Shown here: in pieces, positions 21,190 through 31,013 of the stretch | How the letters are laid out: the number at the start of each line of letters is the position of its first letter | How positions within the stretch are numbered: the stretch's first letter is position 1 | Program-made: the position numbers and the translations under genes | Source: Papiliotrema nemorosa | Taxonomy: Eukaryota > Basidiomycota > Tremellomycetes > Tremellales > Rhynchogastremaceae | DNA: 64,000 nt | Assembly: GCA_032158125.1 (NCBI GenBank) | Contig: JASKOT010000037.1 | Span: 62,001 to 126,000 of the forward strand | Reading direction: 5' to 3' | Notes under the pieces: model-generated | The model's database searches: none | Seen by the model: the letters and a program-made list of their open reading frames with translations, nothing else | What the model was told of the DNA's origin: nothing

Positions 21190-22023
21190 ATGGACCTCAT
21201 TCCCATTTTCAATGGGCGTGGCTCATCGATCAGGAGCGAGGAGCCAGTCTCCTCTGTCGATGTCAACGAGGGCTTCGGCCCAATGATGGCCCAAGTATCT
21301 AACCTTCTCCTAAAACCTTGCCTATCAACGGACGCCTACAGCAAGCGAGAAACAATGGATGAGGGTGATTGGACCCCCCGTCGAGGAGGGACTCCCGTTC
21401 ATACAGTTGCGGACACCGCAAGCACCTATTCTAAAGCTGTTCCTTCAAGACCACTTCCCCCCGCTCCCACATCGCATCAGGGTTTCTATCAGATGCAGAG
21501 ATCGTGGACTCGAGCATTGAGCCACTTACCAGAGGAAAACGATGATCTGGTCAACACGATCGCGCATAGCCTTCAGGAAGCTGAAATGACGCTGCAGAAC
21601 TGCCTCGGTACCGATTTGCTATCATGTCAAGGTGGACTCAAGCTTGCTCAACTTCAATACGCGTATACGAGCGTCACGTCCATAGCCAGATCCGTTCTTG
21701 ATCTCAAAAATCGTCTGATCCTTCAGCTAGACCAAGATCCCGTTCACCGAAAAAGCACAATTGAGGCCTACCAGTCCTTGGAAACGGTGGAGGGTTACAT
21801 CAGTATCCTACAGAACGCCTTATGGAACGTCGAAGAAACTGAACAGACCGAAGACTCCCTGTTGGAGGACCTCAGACATGCTGCAAGCCAGGAATCTCAA
21901 CCAGACGTTGTTCCGGCAATGAGGGAAGGGGGATCGTCCGATCTGTCACAGCCGCAAGCCACATCAAGAATGTTCAGTGGGGTCGATACTCTGATGCCTG
22001 ACGCGTATCAGAAGGGACGATAG
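21190..22023 (+). CDS. Array paralog P3: helical domain, no zinc cluster
   Basis: Intronless, about 277 aa from the ATG at 21190 (MDLIPIFNGRGSSIRSEEPV); the open frame extends slightly upstream without another ATG. A ~100-residue low-complexity N-terminus (PSRPLPPAPTSHQG) precedes the array domain: MQRSWTRALSHLPEENDDLV, LAQLQYAYTSVTSIARSVLD, LKNRLILQLDQDPVHRKSTI and EAYQSLETVEGYISILQNAL. The last block aligns with TCKAIDTIGKGIRTLQMSLL of P5. The C-terminus is acidic and Ser/Gln-rich, with no cysteine motif, and none is visible downstream. As with P2, it is either a zinc-free paralog with its own role or a copy that lost DNA binding. Confidence 0.7.
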   Translation: MDLIPIFNGRGSSIRSEEPVSSVDVNEGFGPMMAQVSNLLLKPCLSTDAYSKRETMDEGDWTPRRGGTPVHTVADTASTYSKAVPSRPLPPAPTSHQGFYQMQRSWTRALSHLPEENDDLVNTIAHSLQEAEMTLQNCLGTDLLSCQGGLKLAQLQYAYTSVTSIARSVLDLKNRLILQLDQDPVHRKSTIEAYQSLETVEGYISILQNALWNVEETEQTEDSLLEDLRHAASQESQPDVVPAMREGGSSDLSQPQATSRMFSGVDTLMPDAYQKGR

Positions 22024-22405
22024 GCAAGTTGCTCCTTTTGGCAGATACCAAATCGGAGTTTAACTAGCACGTGCAAGGGTTGTTGAAAATCTAAGAAGAT
22101 GGGAGGATGTTTGTGAGACTTTATCGACTCGAAAGTTCAGTCATGAGGGCAATTTGTGAGGCTATGCGATCTAATGGTATACGGTTTCCTGGTTTGTCTT
22201 GGGCATTCATTGCCAAAATGCATGTCGAAGGCCGGAGACTCTGCCGGGATGTATCACTCGATGCTGCACGGATAGGTTCTATTCAAAGATCGTACAGTGC
22301 ACACTTACTGTACTAAACTGTACATGCGTCAAGTCGTTGTGTGTCGATCAGAGCCATCGTCATCGCCAGAGAGATTGATATGTGTCTTGTTGAAGTGTCG
22401 GTCAG
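22024..22405. other. Intergenic between P3 and the LTR-like element
   Basis: About 380 bp with a short open frame at 22107-22316 that has no family resemblance. The last five bases (22401-22405, GTCAG) are one half of the target-site duplication of the element that follows. Confidence 0.4.
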
Positions 22406-22625
22406 TGTGATGGGCGTATTCGATCTAGGCAAGTATCCGGGTGAACTGGGTTACTAGTGCCTGCGACTCTGGTAGACAATGTAGATAGAAATCACTTGAG
22501 AGATACAATCTCTGGGGGGTCTAGGTACTGGCAGTAAGTACTTATATATCCGTAAGTTCTTGCTTAGTTCGGTAGAGTACTATCCCATGAACCAGTTGAT
22601 ATGTGCCGTGTGTCATGACAGTCAG
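22401..22625. repeat. Target-site duplication GTCAG flanking LTR copy A
   Basis: GTCAG at 22401-22405 and again at 22621-22625, immediately outside the TG and CA ends of the 215-bp element. Perfect flanking repeats of 5 bp are what LTR retrotransposon integrases leave. Confidence 0.8.
22406..22620 (+). mobile_element. Solo LTR-like element, copy A
   Basis: 215 bp beginning TGTGATG and ending CATGACA, so it has TG...CA ends that form a short imperfect inverted repeat. It is flanked by perfect 5-bp direct repeats GTCAG at 22401-22405 and 22621-22625, the footprint of LTR-retrotransposon integration. A second 215-bp copy at 33878-34092 is about 85-90% identical by eye. Inside are a conserved hairpin AGAGAT-ACA-ATCTCT (22499-22513) and a TATA-like TTATATATCC at 22542-22551. 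No gag/pol remains nearby, so this looks like a solo LTR left by recombination. Its 3' end overlaps the first 34 nt of the P4 frame (ATG at 22587). Confidence 0.8.
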
Positions 22626-23279
22626 ATAAGGCAAAAGTGGCACTCGCTCGTTTCCAATGTCACGTCTGCAGACCACAAAAGTCTGAGCATGGTCTCGACT
22701 GCTATGCACAGTGCTGACGGGAGATTAAAGGATAAACAAAGCATCGAAATCAGTTTTGAGGTGGGCTTGGGTGTACATGACTCTGTGCGCACCGCGCATG
22801 CGAGACTTGGGTCGGTCATGGTGGGTCTGGTCACTGACAAGTCGGATCTCGTTGGACGAGGCATCGCGCCGCACGCGAGCCTGGTAAATACATGCAGAGC
22901 GATAGAAAATATCACTCAAAACATTATTTACCTGCAAATGTCGCTTGTGGGGGAAATGATGGGATCGGACAAGGAGAATCAGATGATTCAGGACTCACGT
23001 GCATCCACTGACAATGATTGGTCTGTCTCAGAATCCCATCAACCCAGCCTTATTTCCGATGAACCTGTCAAAGATAGCAGGAGGCCCAAGGATCGCATCA
23101 GGAGCGTATGTGACCCTTGCAGAGCTTCCAGATTGAGGTGTGCTTTCACCCAACAAGGTGTAAAAGTATCGACGGAGCGATCCGCGGATGTTTCCTGCCT
23201 GATATGCCGTCGTTGTGCAGAGAAAGAACTGTCTGGTACGATTCGGGGTTCAGCTGTATACGGAAGGGCAGAACTCTAG
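22587..23279 (+). CDS. Array paralog P4: helical domain plus C-terminal cysteine cluster, LTR-derived start
   Basis: Intronless, 230 aa from the ATG at 22587. The first eleven codons (MNQLICAVCHD) come from the LTR-like element, and the shared helical domain begins straight after it (QIRQKWHSLVSNVTSADHKS). The domain is closest to P5: SLSMVSTAMHSAD, ARLGSVMVGLVTDKSDLVGR and TCRAIENITQNIIYLQMSLV. A basic stretch (RRPKDRIR) leads to CDPCRASRLRC ... SCLICRRC, i.e. C-x2-C-x6-C-x18-C-x2-C-x2-C, so the sixth Cys is displaced relative to a normal Zn2Cys6. Unlike P1 and P5 it lacks a disordered N-terminal region, which suggests 5' truncation by the insertion. Without the element an in-frame TGA (22391) lies just upstream. 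It may be expressed from the LTR or be a decaying copy. Confidence 0.6.
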   Translation: MNQLICAVCHDSQIRQKWHSLVSNVTSADHKSLSMVSTAMHSADGRLKDKQSIEISFEVGLGVHDSVRTAHARLGSVMVGLVTDKSDLVGRGIAPHASLVNTCRAIENITQNIIYLQMSLVGEMMGSDKENQMIQDSRASTDNDWSVSESHQPSLISDEPVKDSRRPKDRIRSVCDPCRASRLRCAFTQQGVKVSTERSADVSCLICRRCAEKELSGTIRGSAVYGRAEL

Positions 23280-23763
23280 GAAGTGATTAGGAGCCTCGTG
23301 ATAGTTAGCGGATTATTGTCATGCATCACCTTAGGTAAGAGGGCAAAGCGCTTCACAGGAGAGAGCAATTGGCGGTCCATGCTTCGGGGCGATTGCGATT
23401 CGTCCTGAAACCTGCTCATTCTTTGCGACGCCAGGTCGAGAGATCGTGGAAGCGAGGATGCGTCGCTTGGCGGAGCTTGACAACCTGCTGACTGTTGCAT
23501 TCCAGAGACTGCTCGAGCCCCTTGTTACAGTTCTGTGCTGTCGAAGACGCGTAAAGGAGCTTCTAAGTGGATCGAAAGTCTCGCCGGACGTCTCATTGCG
23601 GTCCTCCCTTCTTCGGGTTTGCATATTGTACTTCCTCGAAAGCTTGCGTTTCACCCAGTGCGCAGTGTGATTTCAGTACAGTATATGGACCGAAGCAACA
23701 AGAGAGCTTTCTCGGCAGTTTTTTCTTCCATCTTTGACCCTAGCGCAATTCAGAAAATCGACT
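23280..23763. other. Intergenic between P4 and P5
   Basis: About 480 bp. Short frames on both strands lack coding character. No repeat or RNA gene was recognised. Confidence 0.4.
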
Positions 23764-24843
23764 ATGCACTCGGACTTCGCAGGATTGTACAATGGGCAAA
23801 AATCATTCGTTTCCAGCTCTCATGATGGGGTGTCACAACATGTGCAGACAGACGGCCTGTCGTCTCACGTCTCGCAGACATATGTCCAACGCGCACCCGC
23901 CACCGATGAACATCCATTGCAGCCAGCTTTTTACCACTCCAATTCTGCCTTTACAGCTTGGAATAGACAATGGACGCGAGACACTCACACACTTGTGGAT
24001 CCGCCCCAGATCCATGGCTATTTAGCGCCGACAGATGCCTCGCTCATCCACCGCCAGCTTCCGCTCGACTCCTACACTCAAGGTGCGCACGGGGAGCACC
24101 GTGAGCCAATTCAGCCTGATACAATGCCATCTGAAGCAGATATTTCTGCTCAATCTGTACAGTATGGCCAATTTGCTCAGATAAAGCGAATGTGGGAGCG
24201 CGTGGTGCCGACTATCACTTCTGTTGCTTCTGAAGAAAGCTTGAGCGACCTCTCAGTGGCGATGGCTCGCGCTGACGATGCGATGGGTTATATCCAAGAC
24301 TACGACTTGACCTCTTACGCCGGTGCGACGATGTACGACGCAGTACAATCCGCTTACACTCAATTAGGCGATGCCGCCGTTGCTTTCATTCGGCTTAAAT
24401 CGGATCTAGTCCGACGCTGCTCTATGTCACCTGAGAACCTGATCGAGACGTGCAAAGCTATCGATACCATCGGAAAAGGTATCCGCACCCTGCAGATGTC
24501 ATTGCTGGGCAATAAAGAGAAGACAAAGTCACGATCGTCGATGACCGGGCTGTTGGTCGGTGAAAATGATGGCACGGTGAACGTAGAGTCTACGGAATCC
24601 AGATCTTCGAACCGAAGATTGACCAGGAATCGAGCTCGGCTCTAATGCGATTCTTGCAGGACACGCAAGATCAAGTGTAATCTCCGTGAGAACATCAGAA
24701 ACACCATGGATTCTGCAGCTCCCGATGAGGTATCATGCGATGGATGTGCTCAGACCCACGACTCATGCACAACCAAGTCTCAAGCGGTCGATCTCGCCAA
24801 GATGCGTACTGCGCTACGAAAAATGTTGAAGAAGAAACATTGA
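23764..24843 (+). pseudogene. Array paralog P5, zinc cluster cut off by one in-frame TAA
   Basis: The frame from the ATG at 23764 (MHSDFAGLYNGQKSF) runs 293 codons to TAA at 24643-24645. It has a disordered His/Gln/Ser-rich N-terminus and the array domain (FAQIKRMWERVVPTITSVAS, SLSDLSVAMARADDAMGYI, YTQLGDAAVAFIRLKSDLVR, TCKAIDTIGKGIRTLQMSLL), then a basic stretch ending NRRLTRNRARL. Directly after the stop, in the same frame, the DNA reads CDSCRTRKIKC ... CDGCAQTHDSC (C-x2-C-x6-C-x19-C-x2-C-x6-C), a textbook Zn2Cys6 motif, and stays open to TGA at 24841-24843. No AG acceptor lets an intron remove the TAA and keep all six cysteines. So this is a recent nonsense mutation, stop readthrough, or a base error. 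The truncated 293-aa form would resemble P2/P3. Confidence is for the arrangement, not for loss of function. Confidence 0.7.
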
Positions 24844-24919
24844 AGTCGCGGCATGAGCGAATGCGGGAGGACATGCATGCTTTACCCGAACAGCATGATG
24901 GCTCGTGGCGGCTCCAGTT

Positions 24920-26490
24920 CTATAACTTCCATATCAAGCTGACTCCTTCATCACCTGCACTGACAATCACATCCTTGGCCTCGCTCCCCTCTGGAGCCTT
25001 GGCAACTGCCAATCCGTTGACGACTCCCGCATGTCCTTTATGTGTCGCCATAAGCGCGCCCGTCCTTACGTCCCATGTCTTCAGAGAGCCGTCCGCACTT
25101 GCCGATGTTAGGAGATGTAGATTGGGGTAAGGGTGAGGGGCGAGGGAAGTGATCGGTTCCTCGTCCGTCAGCTTGACCCAAGGATCTGTGTAGACTGAAC
25201 TCACATCATGGCTGAGCTCCGACCTGACTCGACCAGTGTTGACATCCCAAACAAAACCTCTACCGTCCGTGCCCGCACTAACGAGCACTACACCCTTTCC
25301 GCCTCCTGCACCATTCAACAAGTCGATGAATACCAAAGACTCGACACTCTCGCCTTCTGCGTGTCCTCTTAGGGTTGTCAGGATGTTTCCCTTTTCCAAT
25401 CCCACAATCTTGACCAAGCCGGAAGCACCTCCGACGGCGGCGATTTGCCCGTTGGGCGAGACGGCGAGCGCGGTGATTCCATGTTGAGAAGGGTCGACTT
25501 CTGGGTTGTTGGGCGGACAAAAGATGGAAGTTTTGAAGATTGGCGAGGAGGACGAGACTTCCCATAAAATCAGGGAAGAATCGAGGGAAGAAGTGAGAAT
25601 CTGTCGACCGTTTGGAGGAGGGAAGATACCGCATGTGGCAGGGAGGGTATGTGACGAGAGTACGGTGAGAGTGTTTCCTGATGGTACTGTCTTATCAGCG
25701 TCTTCACACAGCGTCATGTTTTGTTGAGTCACATTGCCAGAGCCAAACGGAAGAATCTTCGCATCCAGCAGCGAGAACCGGTCCTTTGGGGTGCCAAGTG
25801 AGCCACTATGATATCAGCAAAAGCCATATGATTTCGTATGCGACTCACCTGGACCTCGCTACCCGTCTCGAGGCTGGTCAGGAATTCCCAATTCTTCCAG
25901 TCCGCAACACCATTGCCTGCTTCCGACGCTGGCGGCGTACCTTTCCTACCCTTGACTCTCCTCCATATCCTGACTTTACCGTCCATTCCTCCCGTAGCGA
26001 CCATCTCCCCGTCATTGCTCCATCCTACACTGACCACCGAATCCGAGTGTCCGGTCAATTTGACAGGTGGGAATGTGTCCGCGTTGAATGCGGATCCAGA
26101 GGAAGATGGGACCGGCGAATAAATGAATCCCGCATCGTCTTCACCGCCTGAAATTGCCAGTGGCGGGTTGGGGAAAGAAGGATGTAAGGCTACGGCAAAG
26201 ACGGATTGTTGTTGAGCGTGAAGAGCGTTTGCTCCCCAACTGTTATCCTCTGCTGCACGTCGCGCTTCGTCTTCCATCCTGGCGTACTCTTCCTCTTCCT
26301 CGGCATTGGCAGGTGCACCAATAACGATCTCACCGTCGTACTTCGCGTTGTCACCGTCAGACTCGTAGCCCTCGTCCTCGTCCATGGGCTCGTCGTATTC
26401 TTGTCCGTCGTCATCATGGACTTCGACAATGTCCTCTTCCTCTAATTGGGCGTCGTCATGCTCGTCCTCGTGTTCGTGCGGGTGAGACAT
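24920..26490 (-). CDS. SQT1: Sqt1/AAMP-like WD40 ribosome-assembly chaperone
   Basis: Three or more exons. An acidic N-terminus (HEHEDEHDDAQLEEEDIVEV ... YDEPMDEDEGYESDGDN) precedes a seven-to-eight-bladed WD40 propeller: LTGHSDSVVSVGWSNDGEMV, MDGKVRIWRR, GPVLAAGCEDSSVWLWQ, ILTSSLDSSLILWEV, AGTDGRGFVWDVNTGRV and SASADGSLKTWDVRTGALM, ending AGDEGVSLIWKL. Introns near 25800-25840 and 25690-25735 restore WLTWHPKG and WQLPSGNTL. Acidic head plus single WD40 propeller is the layout of Sqt1/AAMP; yeast Sqt1 escorts nascent ribosomal protein uL16 (Rpl10) in the cytosol. Its 3' end converges on the P5 gene, about 75 bp away. Confidence 0.85.
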
Positions 26491-26909
26491 GGTCTATGAT
26501 CTATCTGTATTGGTCTTGGAGGTGTATGAGCGAGATCACAGTTGCGATTTATAGCTCGAGAGTGAAGAGGTATGGCTGAATCATCCGTCGCAGAGCAACT
26601 TTTGTAAGCTGGCCTCCACTCAATTAGAGTCAAAAACGTAATCATCGGATCCGAAACCAAAAGACTGATATCATGACGTGGCATTGTCGATCACTTGATA
26701 AGCAATCAACCTGTGAGCAGCAACCCGCAACGATGACAATTGATGGCAATGCAGATGCATGTGATGCGAACTATAACACCTCCCTCTAGATCACGCCCCG
26801 GAACGGCTGCCGATAGCTGCCGCGCCAGATTCAGCACATTACAGTCTGGTTGCTCGGCACACACCTCATCGAGGACCGCGCGATGTCGGGATTGACAGAT
26901 GTGATCCGC
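26491..26909. other. Intergenic, SQT1 promoter and RLI1 terminator
   Basis: About 420 bp between the SQT1 start and the RLI1 stop, both on the minus strand. No coding or repeat signal was seen. Confidence 0.45.
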
Positions 26910-29161
26910 TCAATCAGTGTCGACGAAGAAGTACGATCCAGCCGCCTTTTGTTCGTTGTCCTTAAGCGAGTTGAGCTTGTTGATTCGCGGTCGGAAGTTG
27001 GTGGGGTCTCGTCGAAAAGTAATATCAAGCGATTTCAAGAACTTGTTCATTCCCGTCAACAAGCCCTCGGGTCTGCACATAAGCATCACGGTTTACACCT
27101 CCATTAGCGGAGACTCACGCTCGAGCCCAAGCCTCGATGGCGGGCGTACCGTCGAAGACGATGACTCGGTCGGCCAGATATGTAGCCATGATGAAATCGT
27201 GCTCGACGATGAATGCGGTTCTCTTCGAGCTCATGATGAACTTCTTGATAACCTTACTTGCGATAATACGTTGCTCAGAGTCGAGGTATGCAGAAGGCTC
27301 ATCGATCAGGAGGACATCGGCCGGAACACCCAGCACAAGGGTAATGGCAACACGTTGCAACTCTCCTCCAGACAGACTGGACAATCAGTTCCTGTCATAA
27401 CACGCTACTCACGTTTGGACATCTTGATCAATAATGTTCTCGATGTTGAGGGGTTTCAAGACGTCGCTGTTGAACTGAGGGTGCATGTACATTCCCTTGA
27501 TTCGCTTCAGCAGCAGCGATCGGACGGATCCGGGGAATTTGGGTGAGACTAAATGTTAGCTCTTTCCACATAGGAGATGCGGTTGACAAACTGGTTTGGG
27601 GTTTCATCGAAACTCTCAGCTCGATCTTGTCTTTCGGGTCATCCGGATCGTCCTTTCCTCCGAGCAGTTTGACCAGTGTCGTTTTACCCATACCGTTCTC
27701 TCCGAGCAAGACGATAATCTCCGAATCTGAGAACTCTCCTTCCTCGACATGCAGCTTGAATCCACCTTGGGTTTTCGTCATGCTGGGGTATTTGACACTT
27801 TGCGACTGGACAGCGACGACTTCTTCGGCGGTTTCGGAAATCCGGAAAGTCAAAGACTCCTCTCGGAATCGCAGATTTTCGGTTGGAATCATACCATCCA
27901 AGAAGATGTTGATACCTGTACGATAAGCACATAAACCATAAGCGTGATGTAGACTCACCTTCTCGCACTGAGTAAGGCATCGTGACAACACCATATGTAC
28001 CCGGGACACCGTACAACACACAGATGAAATCGGAGAGATAGTCCAATGTGGCCAAATCGTGCTCGACGACAATGACATAGTTGGTAGCAGTGACGAGACC
28101 TCGAATGACCTTGGCAGCCGCCAATCGTTGTCGGATATCCAGGTACGAGGAAGGCTCGTCGTACATGTAGATGTCGGCCTTTCTCACCGCAGCGATAGCA
28201 ATGGCGAATCTTTGCAGTTCTCCTCCGGACAGCTGCGCCACTTCTCTATCCAGCAACTTTGACAACTCCAATTCCTCCGTCAAGTAATCCCTGTTATCCA
28301 ACTGTGTCTGCTTGTCAAACATTTTTCCAACAGTCATATTCGGTATCTTGATACTCCTGGGAATCTGGTCGACATATTGAGGTTTTGTCACGGCGGTGAT
28401 GTTGTCCTCTAGAACTTTGGTGAAGAAATTTTGGAGCTCGGATCCTCGGAAATACTTGAGAATCTCGGTCCATTCGGGGGGGTCATCGTATCTGCCCAAG
28501 TTGGGCTTTTGTTTTCCAGAAAGGATTTTAAGTGCGGTAGATTTACCGATACCGTTGGTACCGACCAGACCAAGGACTTGACCAGGACGAGGGGTAGGAA
28601 GACGGTGCAGTTTGAAGGCATTGGCGGCGTATCGATGGGTAACATGGGATTCGAGGTTGGTGGGCAAGTTGAGGATTTGGATGGCTTCGAACGGGCATCT
28701 GTGAGTCAGCGCTGTCCATTTGAGGCCCACAGAAGAGACGAGAAGCGGCGCTTGCACCGGCGACATAGCGAGGTTCATAGCAAAACTCAAACTCGCAACA
28801 AATGGGGATCGTCCAACCTCGCACACTGAGTGCGCCTGAATTTGCCCTCGCGCATGGCCTCAGGTTCTGTTGGTACTCACTTCTTTACACAAATACCACA
28901 ACCAATACACAGCTCCTCGGAGATGAATGCCTTTTTGTCGGAAGGGTTGACCTCGATACATAATTTTCCCATTTTGACAACGGGACATGATCGTTTACAT
29001 TCTTGACGGCTGTTTGTTAGTGTGGACTTTAGGTTGGATCATGCAATGTACCATTTCTTCGGTTTACACTGATTGGTCAGCTCATGTCTAGTCAATCAAG
29101 AGAGAGTCTGCCTCACCTTGTCATCCGAGACGATGGCCACTCGAGTGAGCTTGTCCGCCAT
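26910..29161 (-). CDS. RLI1: ABCE1/Rli1 ribosome-recycling ATPase
   Basis: Six or so exons. The start [14 protein letters not shown] is followed by a Cys-rich Fe-S domain (near 29050-28870, with the second cluster motif [18 protein letters not shown] split by an intron). NBD1 has [31 protein letters not shown] and [18 protein letters not shown]2 has [35 protein letters not shown] and [15 protein letters not shown]. The C-terminus ends [11 protein letters not shown]. The protein is the essential, highly conserved twin-ATPase that splits 80S ribosomes with eRF1/Dom34 and binds initiation factors. The twin NBDs with an N-terminal 4Fe-4S pair are unique to this family. It is divergent from GAL10 over a ~430-bp shared region. 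Confidence 0.95.
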
Positions 29162-29591
29162 GTTGATGCGGCTCCTGCGGGTCCGTTCCTCAAGGCTCTT
29201 TTGCTGCAAGTCGCACTGCCAGTTGTGTTGCCCTATTACAGATCTCTCCAACCCGCTGGTCCGTGATGAGGTGGTTCGAGAAAGATGAATGGAAAAAAGT
29301 GAGGTCTCTGAGTGAATTTCTACAGTGACGTTCCTCGTTTCTTTGTCCCATTTCAGGCTTTGAAAGCGGCAAATTTGGATTGGATCAGGGGGTGATTAAA
29401 ATAGGCGTGTGGTGTTTCTCGATAGGCCGCGGTTCGCATGCCTAGTTTTACCCTGCTCCGACGCGTTCTGCTTCCCTCGCCACGTGTTTCTACTTCCCCG
29501 AATGGTCCGTTCCGAGATCCCATGGCTCTTTGTCTGTTTTCGAGCTGTGTCCTCACGTCTCATACAAACACACACAACCCATATCCTCATC
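29162..29591. promoter_or_regulatory. Divergent promoter region RLI1 / GAL10
   Basis: About 430 bp between two divergent start codons, so both promoters must lie here. A pyrimidine-rich tract just upstream of the GAL10 ATG (about 29560-29590, with CACACACAACC) is typical of fungal start regions. No other element was recognised. Confidence 0.5.
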
Positions 29592-31013
29592 ATGCCATCT
29601 TCCGAGCTCAAAGTAAGCTGAGATGTCTGTATTGATTGACTTCCGCTGACGATACCAGAAAGTCATCGTCACCGGTGGTCTCGGCTACATTGGTTCCCAC
29701 GTCGTAGTCGCCCTGCTTCTCACTGGCAAATACCTTCCAATCGTCATTGACAATTGTCACAATGCCTTTCCTGCAGCCGTCCAGCGATGTGCCGAGATCG
29801 CTAAAAACGAGCTTGGGTGGGTGACCCTTTTCTCCATTATGATCACGCTGCGGAGGAGTCTAACAACCAGTCCAGACGCACCTCAACCCCTCTTTCATCA
29901 ATGCGACTTGCGTGATGCCGCTTCAATCGATGAGATCTTTGCCAAATACGACAATGAGGGTGGCATCTGGGCTGTTGTCCATCTCGCAGCTTTGAAAGCG
30001 GTCGGAGAGTCTGGAGAGATTCCCTTGGATTACTACAAAGTGAATGTCGGCGGAACGATATCCCTCTTGGAGGTCAGTGACACATGGTGGTTATAGGTCG
30101 ATGCTGATAATCAGTCTATGGCAAAGCACGGATCGAAGAACTTTGTCTTCTCGTCCAGTGCAACGGTCTACGGTACCCCCAAGACCATTCCCATCCCAGA
30201 AACATCACCCTTGGCCCCGGAGTCAGCATATGGTCGAACAAAGGCTATGGTCGAGCTCATCTTGCAAGACCAATGCATAGCTACCACTGCGAAGGACGGA
30301 GAGCAAGGTCTTCGGGCTGTCAGTGTCAGATACTTCAAGTGAGCTCCCTTATGCCTTGCAATTGCTCGAAGCTCACCATCAGCCCCGCTGGAGCGCATCC
30401 TTCAGGTCGATTGGGCGAGGAGCCAAGAGGAAAGCCGGGAAACCTCCTGCCTCTCCTTGCCCAGATGGCTTCTGGTCGAGAGAAATCGCAACTCAAGGTC
30501 TTCGGAAATGACTTCCCTACCCCGTGAGTGATGGCTCTGGGTTCCCCGTTTGAGGCTGAGTGTAGTGACGGCACATGTGTTCGAGACTACCTGCACATTA
30601 TGGACCTTGCCAAGGGTCACGTCCTATCCCTCGATGCCCTTGCAAAGTCGGTTGAAGAGCCCTCAAGTGGTATCTTCTCGGCCATCGACACCAAGAAGGA
30701 TGGCTACTACCGAGCTTTCAACCTTGGAAAGGGTAAAGGCATGAGCGTGTTGAACATGATCGACGCCATGAAGAAGGCTACCGGATACGACTACAAATAC
30801 GAGATTGTCGGTCGAAGGTGAGTGCACAATATGGAAATGCGTTCCGAGATCGGGGTGGCTGATAAGGATAGACTTGGAGACGTTCCGGATCTGACGGCTG
30901 ATCCCACTCTGGCCCAAAAGGAGCTCGGCTTCATCGCCGACCAGGATTTGGAGACAATGTGTCGAGATCTTTGGAGATTCCAGCAAGCTCATCCTAACGG
31001 CTACGAGTCGTAG
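29592..31013 (+). CDS. GAL10: UDP-glucose 4-epimerase
   Basis: Starts MPSSELK, splices over about 47 nt to [20 protein letters not shown] (NAD-binding GGxGYIG), then [69 protein letters not shown] (catalytic Tyr-x3-Lys), [56 protein letters not shown] and a C-terminal [20 protein letters not shown] ... NGYES. It interconverts UDP-glucose and UDP-galactose in the cytosol for galactose use and glycan synthesis. The protein stops after the epimerase domain, so it lacks the mutarotase half fused in S. cerevisiae Gal10. No GAL1/GAL7 neighbour is present in the window. Confidence 0.93.

Noticed and set aside
22107..22316. Possible displaced 5' exon of P4 upstream of the LTR
   Set aside because: Its sequence does not resemble the Gln/Ser/Pro-rich N-termini of P1 or P5, and an in-frame stop lies between it and the insertion site.
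22406..22620. The duplicated 215-bp unit as a conserved promoter from gene duplication
   Set aside because: The two downstream genes are unrelated in sequence and domain order, similarity stops sharply at TG/CA ends, and copy A has a 5-bp target duplication; a mobile element explains this better.
24646..24843. The post-stop zinc-cluster frame as an independent small gene
   Set aside because: It has no ATG before its first cysteines and continues the P5 frame exactly, so it is the severed C-terminus of P5.
29260..29290. A tRNA-like GGTTCGAG box
   Set aside because: No matching acceptor stem, D-arm or anticodon arm could be folded around it.
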